In this document: positions 22,553 to 30,894 of the stretch, piece after piece
How positions within the stretch are numbered: position 1 is the first letter of the stretch
Layout of the letters: each line of letters begins with the position of its first letter
Assembly: GCF_963678635.1 (NCBI RefSeq)
Contig: NW_026971600.1
Coordinates: 109,604 to 173,603 of the forward strand
DNA from: Symsagittifera roscoffensis
Taxonomy: Eukaryota > Xenacoelomorpha > Acoela > Convolutidae
Length of the DNA stretch: 64,000 nt
Reading direction: 5' to 3'
The notes under the pieces: generated by a model
Told to the model about the DNA's origin: nothing
What the model saw: only the letters and a program-made list of their open reading frames with translations
Databases searched by the model: none
Made by a program: the position numbers and the translations under genes

Positions 22553-23250
22553 ATAAAGTGATTGATACTTCGACAAGAATTTTTATGGCGATAGTGGGAC
22601 CTTCAGGATCCGGGAAAACTGAGTTAATTTTGAAACTTCTGATGGGAAATACTTTTTACCCTAAATTTGGAACCGTTCTATATCTTTACAAAGAGATGCA
22701 ACCTGCATTCTCAGAAAAAGTGTCTTCTCGCGAAGTGAATATGGAGTTCATGAAATTCGACGGATTCGAATCTGTGAGAAAATTAGAAAATGTTCTTCTA
22801 GTTTTCGATGATTCATGTGAAGACATCTATAATGACAAGGAATTTGTTAGGTTAGCGACAGCGGGTAGACATAGAGGGATAGATGTAATATATGTTAAGC
22901 ATAACTTGTTTCAACAAAGTCGATGGTCGCGTACGATTGATTTGAACACTTCACACATCATTCTGTTCAAATCGCCTCGCGACGTTCAGCAACTAGATCT
23001 ATTAGGAAGACAATTGAATTTATCAAAATTTTTGAGAAACTGTTACGAATTAGCTACCAGAGACTCTTTTGGACATCTTCTAATCGACTTGGACCCCCGT
23101 ACATCAGATTGTTTGAGATATTGTTCAAATATCACACCACCTGGGCCAACAGTTTTTTATTTACCCTTATCTGAAGCAGAAACTACTCCAATCACAAATG
23201 AAAAAGAAAAACTTATCTATTCTGCGGCATATGGTACAACTGAAACCTGA
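22549..23250 (+). CDS. FtsK/A32-like genome-packaging ATPase
   Basis: Walker A GPSGSGKT at 22597-22620 and Walker B LLVFDDS near 22798. A following ATAGRHRGIDVIYVKHNLF segment is typical of the HerA/FtsK/A32 packaging class used to fill capsids with DNA. Start MNKVIDTS at 22549 is preferred to the longer frame at 22477, because the extension lies inside the previous gene. About 233 residues, usual for Polinton ATPases. Confidence 0.9.
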   Translation: MNKVIDTSTRIFMAIVGPSGSGKTELILKLLMGNTFYPKFGTVLYLYKEMQPAFSEKVSSREVNMEFMKFDGFESVRKLENVLLVFDDSCEDIYNDKEFVRLATAGRHRGIDVIYVKHNLFQQSRWSRTIDLNTSHIILFKSPRDVQQLDLLGRQLNLSKFLRNCYELATRDSFGHLLIDLDPRTSDCLRYCSNITPPGPTVFYLPLSEAETTPITNEKEKLIYSAAYGTTET

Positions 23251-23503
23251 CCAGCTAAGAAGATTAATTAGAAAAACTTCAAATCGTGAGATCATAACAC
23301 TTGTTTGTGAATGTTTGCTCAATGTAGTCAATGGAAACGTACCCGTTAAAATCGCAAACATCGAACGATTCGAGACAGCATACAAATACTTATTAACTCC
23401 AAAAACCAGTGTTGTCAAAAAACGTGCGATTATTTTGAGTAAAGAAGGCTTCCATTTAGTTCGACAAATACTTTATTTTTGTTACAAGTACCTCACAACT
23501 TAA
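23198..23503 (+). CDS. Small basic Polinton protein, about 100 residues
   Basis: Begins at ATG 23198 or at 23231 (MVQLKPDQL), overlapping the ATPase end. The pattern CLLNVVNGNVPVK...KKRAIILSKEGFHLVRQIL recalls a small conserved basic protein seen beside the ATPase in other Polintons; its function is not known to me. The reading frame runs into the next gene's start (23503). Confidence 0.55.
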   Translation: MKKKNLSILRHMVQLKPDQLRRLIRKTSNREIITLVCECLLNVVNGNVPVKIANIERFETAYKYLLTPKTSVVKKRAIILSKEGFHLVRQILYFCYKYLTT

Positions 23504-24363
23504 TGATGACTGCTGAAGAATTCATTCTAATTCCGAAACATTTATATGTTAAAGAGCAGCCACATGCTGCACGTGTTCTTCATGATAATAATATTAAACA
23601 TAAAAATGCTCAACTGTCCTATCTTAACCGGCTTAGACCCCAATTACCTCCACAAACTAGTAAGACTACTGCAACGAAGGAAACATTTACGGATAATGTT
23701 GAGCCCCAACAAGAACAGCTTAAACTGTTAACGGACGATGAAGAAGTACCGGTCGAACGTGTTAAAGACGAAAAACTAGAAGAGAAACACAATAGACAGA
23801 CCGAAAGCATTTTAGGACAGTTACAAGTTTTAGAAGACAAAAAATTTGTTAGAGCAAAAACCGTACTTGAAATTATAGAAAATTCAGAAAGAGTAACCAT
23901 AAACCATGACAATGAGGTGATATATGTAGATAAAGTACCAACAGGACTTAAAGCTACAATATTTTTATACGACATACAACAACCAACGAAAAAACTACAC
24001 AATCCGGCGTTCATTAACATTTTAACTGCTCTCAACTTGAATGAAAACCTGGTAATAAATCGAAATGCCAAACACGCGGTTCAGTCAGCGTCTTTTAACG
24101 CTCAAGAGAAACGAGAACCCGGACCCTCAAGAACCCGCTCAACATCGCCCACTTGGCAGGAAAAAAGTAGTGCAAACCTTAAGAGAAGTAAAAAACACAA
24201 ACGAAAAAGTCTCAGCGGTAATAGAAAAACCCAAAACCAAAAACGTGAAAAAGAGTCAGAAGAAGGCTCTGACTCATACGGAACGCCCCATAACGATTCA
24301 GATTCTCCAACGTCAGAAAAGACGAAGGCGCAAACAAAACAATGGGAAAATTACCAAGATTGA
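23503..24363 (+). CDS. Conserved Polinton protein upstream of integrase, about 286 residues
   Basis: Start MMTAEEFILIPKHLYV at 23503 is preferred over 23479, which lies inside the previous gene. The N-terminal EFILIPKHLY motif and a middle VLEDKKFVRAKTVLEIIE block are of a type I associate with the gene between ATPase and integrase in Polintons; function unknown. The C terminus is Lys/Ser/Arg-rich and is encoded in a region that also encodes the integrase N terminus in another frame (24065-24363). Confidence 0.6.
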   Translation: MMTAEEFILIPKHLYVKEQPHAARVLHDNNIKHKNAQLSYLNRLRPQLPPQTSKTTATKETFTDNVEPQQEQLKLLTDDEEVPVERVKDEKLEEKHNRQTESILGQLQVLEDKKFVRAKTVLEIIENSERVTINHDNEVIYVDKVPTGLKATIFLYDIQQPTKKLHNPAFINILTALNLNENLVINRNAKHAVQSASFNAQEKREPGPSRTRSTSPTWQEKSSANLKRSKKHKRKSLSGNRKTQNQKREKESEEGSDSYGTPHNDSDSPTSEKTKAQTKQWENYQD

Positions 24364-25285
24364 AGAAAAATTGTTGAAAACTAAATACAGTGACAAAGGT
24401 CCCGCGTTATTTGGTAGTGTGAACAACTTGATAAAAGCAAGCAATTTGTCGCGAAAGAAAGTTAAACATTTCCTTCATACTGAACCTGCTTACACAAAAT
24501 ATCGAACTGTGATCCGAAAAACGCCGCGACTCAAGGTCATAGTTTACGATATCGACGAAATCTGGTCATTAGATCTGGCCTTTGTTGATAAACTTGCCCA
24601 GTACAACCATGATGTTAAGTATCTGCTTGTTGCAGTTGACTGCATGTCCCGCTATCTCAGAGTGCAACCCTTGAAATCAAAGTATGCTACTACAACAGCA
24701 GAAGCGTTCAAACTAATGATAACGACAAAACAACCGGAAAAAGTATGGGTGGACAAGGGCACAGAGTTTAAAGGGTCCTTCGAAGCATTATGTAAAAAGA
24801 AAGGCATAAACACATATAGCACAGAGAGCGAGAAAAAGTCCGCATTCGCTGAGAGAAATATCCGTTCCTTGAAAAATCTTATTTATAAGTACTTGGAGGA
24901 TAAATGGACTTACTCATACATTGACAAATTGCAAGATTTTGTCAATGCAATTAATTCGAGAACAAATCGTGTCACAAATCTTGCACCAAATAAAGTAACT
25001 AAAAAAGATGTTCCTCGCCTGATTTCATTAAGAGCAGAACAGTCTTTGAAGTTAGTTCGACGTCCAAAGCTTTATGTTGGTGATTATGTTAGACTTGCCA
25101 AAGTAGACATACGTTTTCGCAAGGGTTACAAACAATCGTTCACCGATGAAGTGTTTGAAGTTTTTGACATACCAACACGAAATCCCCCAACATACAATTT
25201 GATTGATTCTAACAGAGAACCGATTGAGGGAAAATTTTACGAGTCTGAACTGATTCGCGTTCTGGAGAAGGACAATCATGACTGA
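24065..25285 (+). CDS. RVE-family integrase
   Basis: A DDE integrase that inserts the element. Catalytic residues are visible as SLDLAF (D), VWVDKGTEF (D) and SAFAERNIRSLKN (E). An SH3-like C-terminal part (LYVGDYVRLAKV...SFTDEVFEVFDI) follows. The start at 24065 is the only suitable Met upstream of the domain and gives a basic N-terminal extension of about 90 residues that overlaps the upstream gene by 299 nt. It ends eight bases into the minor capsid gene. Confidence 0.93.
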   Translation: MPNTRFSQRLLTLKRNENPDPQEPAQHRPLGRKKVVQTLREVKNTNEKVSAVIEKPKTKNVKKSQKKALTHTERPITIQILQRQKRRRRKQNNGKITKIEEKLLKTKYSDKGPALFGSVNNLIKASNLSRKKVKHFLHTEPAYTKYRTVIRKTPRLKVIVYDIDEIWSLDLAFVDKLAQYNHDVKYLLVAVDCMSRYLRVQPLKSKYATTTAEAFKLMITTKQPEKVWVDKGTEFKGSFEALCKKKGINTYSTESEKKSAFAERNIRSLKNLIYKYLEDKWTYSYIDKLQDFVNAINSRTNRVTNLAPNKVTKKDVPRLISLRAEQSLKLVRRPKLYVGDYVRLAKVDIRFRKGYKQSFTDEVFEVFDIPTRNPPTYNLIDSNREPIEGKFYESELIRVLEKDNHD

Positions 25286-26171
25286 GGGCACTTCCGACAG
25301 TCTTTTCACCCATAATGTTCCCCCTTCCTTCACAATTACCCTAGTTTCATCTGCATCAATGAACGTTTTTAAGGATAACACTCTGGCCAACTTCAAAAAT
25401 CTCCTGAGTGAAGAAATAAATTTGCAAGGTGAATGGAGAGTAGCAGTTACAGAAATTACCTTCCCTACTCAGATAAACAACGTAACTGACAACAACATTG
25501 TGTACTACAAAAAAGATCGGGTTATAGCAAGCATGAAAGTTGAGAAAGACAAGATCTCCAGACCTTACCTTGGAGAAACAGCAAAATTAACAAAAGGAGA
25601 ATATACGAGCATTGATCAAATACTGGACGAGATTCGTCGAAAGACAGAATTAGAGAAATTGGATTACGTAATAGATCCAATAACCAAACATCTTTCCTTA
25701 TGGCTGCATTATTGGGAAGGTATAACTTTTTCAAGCCCGCAAATTCCTAGTCTACTTGGATTCAAAGGCGTCAGAGATGGAACTGGTTATCATATAGGTT
25801 ACAAACAAGGAAGCACGAAACATAGCACATTCTCTACCCAAGATCTTATTGCTGACTATCCCGTTGATGTATGCGCTGGTACTCAGCTTATGTTTATTTA
25901 TCTGGACATAATTCATTATCAAATAGTCGGAGACACAAAAGCACCCCTTTTACGAGTCATTGATACAAATCGTCGAGTGAAAAACGGTTACGCATGTACA
26001 ATTGAACCGAATCATCGTAAAGTGTTTAGTAATTTGGATTTTAAAAAACTTTTGGTCAATAATATTTCCAATATTTCTGTGAACTTGCGCACAGAAACTG
26101 GAGGACTTGTTCCTTTCGCTGGAGGGGGAAAAGTTGTTCTGACTTTGAAATTTCAAAAGTTTAGCAATTGA
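25278..26171 (+). CDS. Penton-like minor capsid protein
   Basis: 297 residues at the expected place after integrase. The N-terminal pattern (FTITLVSSASMNVFKDN, NLQGEWRVAVTEITFP) is that of single-jelly-roll minor capsid (penton) proteins of Polintons and adintovirus-like elements, which form the capsid vertices. Starts at ATG 25278, overlapping the integrase stop. Confidence 0.75.
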   Translation: MTEGTSDSLFTHNVPPSFTITLVSSASMNVFKDNTLANFKNLLSEEINLQGEWRVAVTEITFPTQINNVTDNNIVYYKKDRVIASMKVEKDKISRPYLGETAKLTKGEYTSIDQILDEIRRKTELEKLDYVIDPITKHLSLWLHYWEGITFSSPQIPSLLGFKGVRDGTGYHIGYKQGSTKHSTFSTQDLIADYPVDVCAGTQLMFIYLDIIHYQIVGDTKAPLLRVIDTNRRVKNGYACTIEPNHRKVFSNLDFKKLLVNNISNISVNLRTETGGLVPFAGGGKVVLTLKFQKFSN

Positions 26172-26584
26172 TCAAAATGGATTCATATTACCACAACCAA
26201 GCAAACCTACCACATTTCTCGGGGCATTATAGACAACGAGGCAGTGGCTTCGGTGCATTAGCCTTGGGAATAGGAAGAGTCGCACTTCCACTGGCTCGAA
26301 AATTTGTGATACCCGCGGCTAAAAAAATCGGAAAAGAACTACTTCTTCAGGCAGCTCCAGAACTGATAGAAGTTGCAACAAAAAGAAAAAGTCCTAAGCA
26401 GGCACTCAAAAGCACCGTTAGAAAAACAATCAAAAAGCAAGTAGGAGGAGGAAGTAGATCTCGGAAAAGTCATCCGAAAAGAACGACGGCGTTTAAACGA
26501 AAAACGAGACGCGTCATTCCCAGAAAACGAACTGCACAGAGAAGTCGCTCCGATTTCTTTACAAGGGTTAAAAATGATTTCTAA
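26168..26584 (+). CDS. PX/pVI-like basic virion protein
   Basis: 138 residues. A Gly/Gln/Arg N terminus (GHYRQRGSGFGALALG), an amphipathic helix region (GRVALPLARKFVIPAAKKIG) and a strongly basic tail (SRKSHPKRTTAFKRKTRRV) match the small virion protein found between the penton and hexon genes, comparable to adenovirus core or membrane-active proteins. Short overlaps with both neighbours. The role is inferred from composition and order. Confidence 0.65.
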   Translation: MIKMDSYYHNQANLPHFSGHYRQRGSGFGALALGIGRVALPLARKFVIPAAKKIGKELLLQAAPELIEVATKRKSPKQALKSTVRKTIKKQVGGGSRSRKSHPKRTTAFKRKTRRVIPRKRTAQRSRSDFFTRVKNDF

Positions 26585-27890
26585 TTTAATCCCGAGTGAA
26601 GCAACTCACAGCTCCTTGGACTTATTTGAGAAACCGCCTTTGCTTGTCACTTTTGAAAATGCATTCACCCAAAAAATTGGACCTTCCTACTCCCCTGATG
26701 GTCCTATGCTAGAGTTTGAAGTACTCGGCGACAGAAATAATTTCATCGATCTTCAACGTACTCGTTTGGAAATAGTTGCACGAATTGTTCGAAGCAATGG
26801 AAACGTGCTTCGAACACATGCTACAGAGGCGGCAAACAGAGATACGCCGTATTTTGTTAACAATCCTTTATCTTCATTATTTTCTGAGTGTACACTGTCT
26901 CTGAATGGTGAAAAAATATCAACTACCAATGCTAATTTTGCCCATAAAAGCTTTATTGAGACCGAGTTTTCATACGGTAATGATGCCAAGAAAACATGGT
27001 TGGCTTGTCAAGGTTATTATTATGAAGAAAATCCATCAGCCATTGACGGTGCTGGAAGGAGAGCTGATGATGTTACGGAGCGTAAAGGTCTCGTTGCGGC
27101 CTCGAGCGAGCTGAAGCTATTTGGTAAAATTGCTTGCGATTTTTTGTCGTGTGACAAGCATCTACTTAGCGGTGTGACAATAAGATTGTCTCTTAGACGT
27201 TCTCCTAATGATTTTGTTGTCATATCTGAAGATGCAGCTAAACACTACAAGGTCCAAATAATCGAAGCTAACCTCTATGTCAGAAAGATGACTGTGACTG
27301 ACTATGTTCTCTCATCAATAGAAAAAACTTTGTTGAAGAACCCGGCAATTTACAATTACATCGAAGTAGTACCAAAAACGTTTCTCGCAACTGCAGGAGT
27401 ACAAAGCTGGCGACAAGAGGATGTTTTTGCAAAAGAACCTGTTCGAAGAATGATAGTAGCAATGAGCATAAACGAAGCATATTTGGGTACTAATAGAACA
27501 AACCCTTTTCATTACCAGAAATTTGGGTTGAATGAGATCATTGTTTACAGAAACGGTCTACCCATTGCCGGAACTCCCATCTCAACATCAGACAATAAAA
27601 GAATTTATTACAATACGCTTGAGGCTCTTGATTTTGTTTTAAACTCTAGTCATGGAATCAGTCTCGCTAATTATGATAATCATTATATTATGGCTTTTGA
27701 TCTCACGTCTACTCAGGAGGCTTCACACGATTTTATTCATCCTGAATTGACCAATTGCACTATTTCGCTCGAACTCAAGTTTGACGCAGGTCTCGCTAAT
27801 AACGTCGAGTTATTGTTTATGGGAGAGCGTGCATCAACAGTTTATGTGCGTTCAGATAGAAAAATTACCAAAAACACTCTTATGACCTAA
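26574..27890 (+). CDS. Hexon-like double-jelly-roll major capsid protein
   Basis: 438 residues beginning MISNLIPSEATHSSLDLFEKPP, with LEFEVLGDRNNFIDLQRTRLEIVARI near residues 45-75 and SLFSECTLSLNGEKIS. This is the pattern of Polinton major capsid proteins, which build a T-number icosahedral shell. Position between PX and the protease is canonical. The frame is intact, so virion formation by this family is plausible. Confidence 0.85.
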   Translation: MISNLIPSEATHSSLDLFEKPPLLVTFENAFTQKIGPSYSPDGPMLEFEVLGDRNNFIDLQRTRLEIVARIVRSNGNVLRTHATEAANRDTPYFVNNPLSSLFSECTLSLNGEKISTTNANFAHKSFIETEFSYGNDAKKTWLACQGYYYEENPSAIDGAGRRADDVTERKGLVAASSELKLFGKIACDFLSCDKHLLSGVTIRLSLRRSPNDFVVISEDAAKHYKVQIIEANLYVRKMTVTDYVLSSIEKTLLKNPAIYNYIEVVPKTFLATAGVQSWRQEDVFAKEPVRRMIVAMSINEAYLGTNRTNPFHYQKFGLNEIIVYRNGLPIAGTPISTSDNKRIYYNTLEALDFVLNSSHGISLANYDNHYIMAFDLTSTQEASHDFIHPELTNCTISLELKFDAGLANNVELLFMGERASTVYVRSDRKITKNTLMT

Positions 27891-27897
27891 GATAGAC

Positions 27898-28335
27898 ATG
27901 GATAATCTTCAACTAGTAGAAATTATTAACCGTTGTAAACATTTGAAACATCGCTTTAGAGGTGTTTTTCCGGCAGATTTGCCATGCTCTTCAGTACTGA
28001 AAAACGATAATACGTTCATGATTATGAATGCCTCACCATCGGATCAACCTGGAACCCACTGGTTGCTTTTTGCTCAAGCTGGAGGACAGATATTCTTCGC
28101 AGATCCTCTAGGTAAACGATTATGTGATTATCCCCTCGTGTACAAGAATATGCGACGAACAATTCACGAGGGAAATCAGCTACTGTTGAAAAAACCAATA
28201 CAATCAGCTGATTCAGTGTTATGCGGACTTTATTGTATTTATGTTGCTCATGTTATAATTACAAACAAATTTCCAATAGGTTTCAAACTTAATGATCATG
28301 ATTTGATAAGATTTGCCAAACATATGTTATTCTAA
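27898..28335 (+). CDS. Adenain-like maturation cysteine protease
   Basis: 145 residues. His in GTHWLLF, Asp in FADPLGK, Gln in KPIQS and nucleophile Cys in LCGLYCIY follow the adenovirus protease/Ulp1 order. It processes capsid precursors. Starts 7 bases after the hexon stop. This is the last plus-strand gene before the inverted-repeat cassette. Confidence 0.88.
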   Translation: MDNLQLVEIINRCKHLKHRFRGVFPADLPCSSVLKNDNTFMIMNASPSDQPGTHWLLFAQAGGQIFFADPLGKRLCDYPLVYKNMRRTIHEGNQLLLKKPIQSADSVLCGLYCIYVAHVIITNKFPIGFKLNDHDLIRFAKHMLF

Positions 28336-28443
28336 ATTAATTTATTGATGTTTTTGTAAAATTTATAAATTCGTTTTTTTTTTTCAATTCATTCTTATTA
28401 ACAACAAAGTTTTTTTCTGCAAGTTTATGTGAACCGCGAAAAG

Positions 28444-28547
28444 TTTCATATCAAGTCCTTCGAATTATTAAGGCATGGCCGTTTGGTTTAAGGGGCAATA
28501 GCTAACCCGGCGTTGCTCGTCGCTACGCTCCTCGGGAACGCCTCCCG
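28444..28547 (+). repeat. Left arm of 104-bp inverted repeat bounding a gene cassette
   Basis: Matches the reverse complement of 32014-32117 with 2 visible mismatches. GC-rich core (CGTTGCTCGTCGCTACGCTC) in AT-rich surroundings. Lies between convergent genes. Confidence 0.9.
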
Positions 28548-28599
28548 CTTGTGTAGTAACAATTTTTTTTTATATACAAGAGCGAAAGAAAACCAATAT

Positions 28600-29226
28600 T
28601 TAAAACTTGAATTTCTTCTCCATGATAAATTTCACAAACAAAGTGTTTGAATCAATTTCCATACAACCATACCCACTTAAAATTATGTCAATTATTTTAG
28701 AAAACTCAGCAGCGTTTTCACCATTCAAAATATTAGTAAAGCGTTCAATTGTTACGTTAGTAATCAGGTCAGTTTGAGTTTGAACAGATTTAGTCTGCGA
28801 GCCGAAGCAAACTTGAGGCAATCGTCTGCGAACTGGAACACCACTAACATCTAAGTTGTTGATAGAGTTATAATTCACAGCTATTTTCAGTTTTTCCATC
28901 AGAGGGCCAGACAATTCATAGTTGGAGCAACCCAAAATTAAATATTTGAATGTAGAGAGAAGACAAGGAACAACGAAGGCTTTTGAAGTCATCTTGTTAA
29001 GTAAATCGGTAGACTCTTTCGTAAATTCGACCAGCACATGATAATGTTTTTCGTTGTCAATCGAATGGTTGCAAAAATCTAATTTATTCGAATGGGAGGA
29101 TACTGCAAAATTTGCTTTTGAAGCGAAGCCTGAAAAGTTGGGTTCATGATTCAGGATGAAAAATTTGTAATTTTTACGGAATTGTTTGAAATAATCAGGG
29201 GATTGCTCATACATTGCTTCAACCAT
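28600..29226 (-). CDS. Unknown cassette protein with HxH motif (possible HUH-like), 208 residues
   Basis: Not securely recognised. On the minus strand it reads KFFILNHEPN, then KHYHVLVEFTK, then NYELSGPLMEKLK. A hydrophobic strand before HYH and a Tyr/Lys pair further on recall Rep/NS1-type HUH nucleases, but the match is weak. A later Pro/Arg/Gln-Thr-rich section (RRRLPQVCF, SVQTQTDLI) and a C-terminal FTNILNGENAAEFSKIID follow. It is second in a two-gene minus-strand unit, 37 bp after 29264-29623. Confidence 0.6.
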   Translation of the reverse strand: MVEAMYEQSPDYFKQFRKNYKFFILNHEPNFSGFASKANFAVSSHSNKLDFCNHSIDNEKHYHVLVEFTKESTDLLNKMTSKAFVVPCLLSTFKYLILGCSNYELSGPLMEKLKIAVNYNSINNLDVSGVPVRRRLPQVCFGSQTKSVQTQTDLITNVTIERFTNILNGENAAEFSKIIDIILSGYGCMEIDSNTLFVKFIMEKKFKF

Positions 29227-29263
29227 TGCTTTGAAGTTTCAATCGAATAACGAGTTGATAATG

Positions 29264-29623
29264 TTACACAACCCGACAGTTATCATCGTTTTCACTTTCG
29301 CATTCCTTTTCAGAGCATGAAGATTTTTTAGATTTGTTTCGATTTTTTCTAAGTTTTTCAGTCACGTCGCAGTTTTTTGCTTTCGTCAACCTTTTAATTT
29401 TTGTGTAATTGTCCGCCAAGGACTCGAATTCACCAGTTGACAAAGTTATTCCTTGTCGATACTTAAAAGTTCCCTCTTCGTCTTTTTTGTACAATTTGAT
29501 AGTTATGTAAGTACCGGTCTGTGCGAATGTTTTTGCACCGACTCTAACTAAACGTTTATCATTCGAAGATATATCCCTAAAATCATCGAAATAGTCTACA
29601 TCCGTGTCAAGAGAAGCGTACAT
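29264..29623 (-). CDS. PC4-like protein, 119 residues
   Basis: KRLVRVGAKTFAQTGTYITI, then KLYKKDEEGTFKYRQGITLS and GEFESLADNY resemble the PC4/p15 ssDNA-binding fold (strands, a KG-type turn, then helix). The C terminus has a basic stretch (KLRKNRNKSKKSS) then an acidic one. It could bind element DNA or modulate transcription. It is the first gene of the minus-strand pair and shares the 29624-30249 spacer with a divergent plus-strand gene. Confidence 0.55.
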   Translation of the reverse strand: MYASLDTDVDYFDDFRDISSNDKRLVRVGAKTFAQTGTYITIKLYKKDEEGTFKYRQGITLSTGEFESLADNYTKIKRLTKAKNCDVTEKLRKNRNKSKKSSCSEKECESENDDNCRVV

Positions 29624-30249
29624 TATAAATGAATAACAACCAACTGGTTTTTAGTGTGGAACGTTGAAGAATGACTGATCACAGTATACGAGACAGATCA
29701 TGCGCTCCCAAAGTAAAAATTTAGGTGATAAAGTTTACGAGCGCCCTAAGCCATATTGATAAGACTTAATCACCAAGGATATAATTTCTTTAACGATAAA
29801 CCTCTTTTTATATGGGTATTTAGTTACTTTTTCCCCCGGCTATACTCTAAAAATCTTCTAGTGTTATTTATTGTGACGGTTATTTTAATGACTGTTATGA
29901 ATCATGGTAATGAATTTCTAACAGCATAACAATGAATGTCTGGCAAACTATCATGAAAACTTGATTTTGAGTGCTTTCGCCCGTAGCCACTATAATAAAG
30001 CTGTCACATAAATCTAAAAAATCGGGTTTTCACATTCATTCCTAACATGACCTCAGGCGTCATGCTTAAAAGAATGAATAAAATTTGATAGCCTCGCCTA
30101 AAAAGTTATTAGCTTTGACCTAATTGAACTATGCCACCCCTTTCCTGATCTCATTTTCATTAATAAACTTTTCATACTTTTCATTCTCTCAATTTCATTT
30201 CGGTAGTTCAGTCATTTCATTTTAACAAAACTTTAAACCTCTTCAAGTC
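29624..30249. promoter_or_regulatory. Divergent intergenic spacer of the cassette
   Basis: About 626 bp of AT-rich sequence between divergently read genes, so promoters for both are expected here. I see no repeat or ORF of note. Confidence 0.35.
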
Positions 30250-30894
30250 ATGACTAGTCCTTTACAAATAATCTCAGTGTCTGATCGAGAAAGAACCATT
30301 ATCTACCAAACATACACGAGAGAGTCGATTGCAGTCATCCATCAACAGAAAGAGAGAGTCTCTCCGTCTACAGCAAGTCCGTTCAATGACTTGGCTCCCC
30401 GAAAAAACGACGAGAATCAAAACGAGGAATGGACTACAAAAAGTCATATCATGCTACCAAACTACCTCCTTGATCACATCGATCTACTTAGACAGAATCG
30501 AAAACGAATGTACGAGAGTTGCACTATTCACGAGAGCTATCCGGCATTAGAAAAGACGGAGATAAACGACACAACCTCGCTCGAGCAGTCTCCAAGAAAA
30601 ATTCTCTTCGCGTATGACTGCGAGTCAATGCCGTTGTATGAAAATCAGGAGGGATGTATTCGTGACTATGCAGAGCGCGAAGCGTACTGGGATATTTCGA
30701 CAGCAATGTCTCCCGAGTCGTTTGTTAGGGGACCAGTTTCAACTCCAGAACAATCAACTTCCTATTCGGATGCTCGGGTTTCATCTAGTGCGGAGACAAT
30801 TGATCTAGTCACCCCAGATCTCATTCAAGGCACTCCTCCAAATGCAGCTTGCTATGCGCCAAAAAAGAGAAAACTACAGTTTCGAGGTTTCTAA
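30250..30894 (+). CDS. Unknown cassette protein, 214 residues, with C-terminal NLS-like motif
   Basis: No family recognised. Charged and Ser/Thr-rich, probably partly disordered (VSTPEQSTSYSDARVSSSAE). A basic PKKRKL stretch near the C terminus resembles a nuclear localisation signal. It is the only plus-strand gene inside the inverted-repeat cassette. Confidence 0.5.
   Translation: MTSPLQIISVSDRERTIIYQTYTRESIAVIHQQKERVSPSTASPFNDLAPRKNDENQNEEWTTKSHIMLPNYLLDHIDLLRQNRKRMYESCTIHESYPALEKTEINDTTSLEQSPRKILFAYDCESMPLYENQEGCIRDYAEREAYWDISTAMSPESFVRGPVSTPEQSTSYSDARVSSSAETIDLVTPDLIQGTPPNAACYAPKKRKLQFRGF

Noticed and set aside
23619..24071. Minus-strand 150-residue Ser/Cys-rich ORF
   Set aside because: Antisense of the conserved gene upstream of integrase. 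Codon pattern follows the plus strand.
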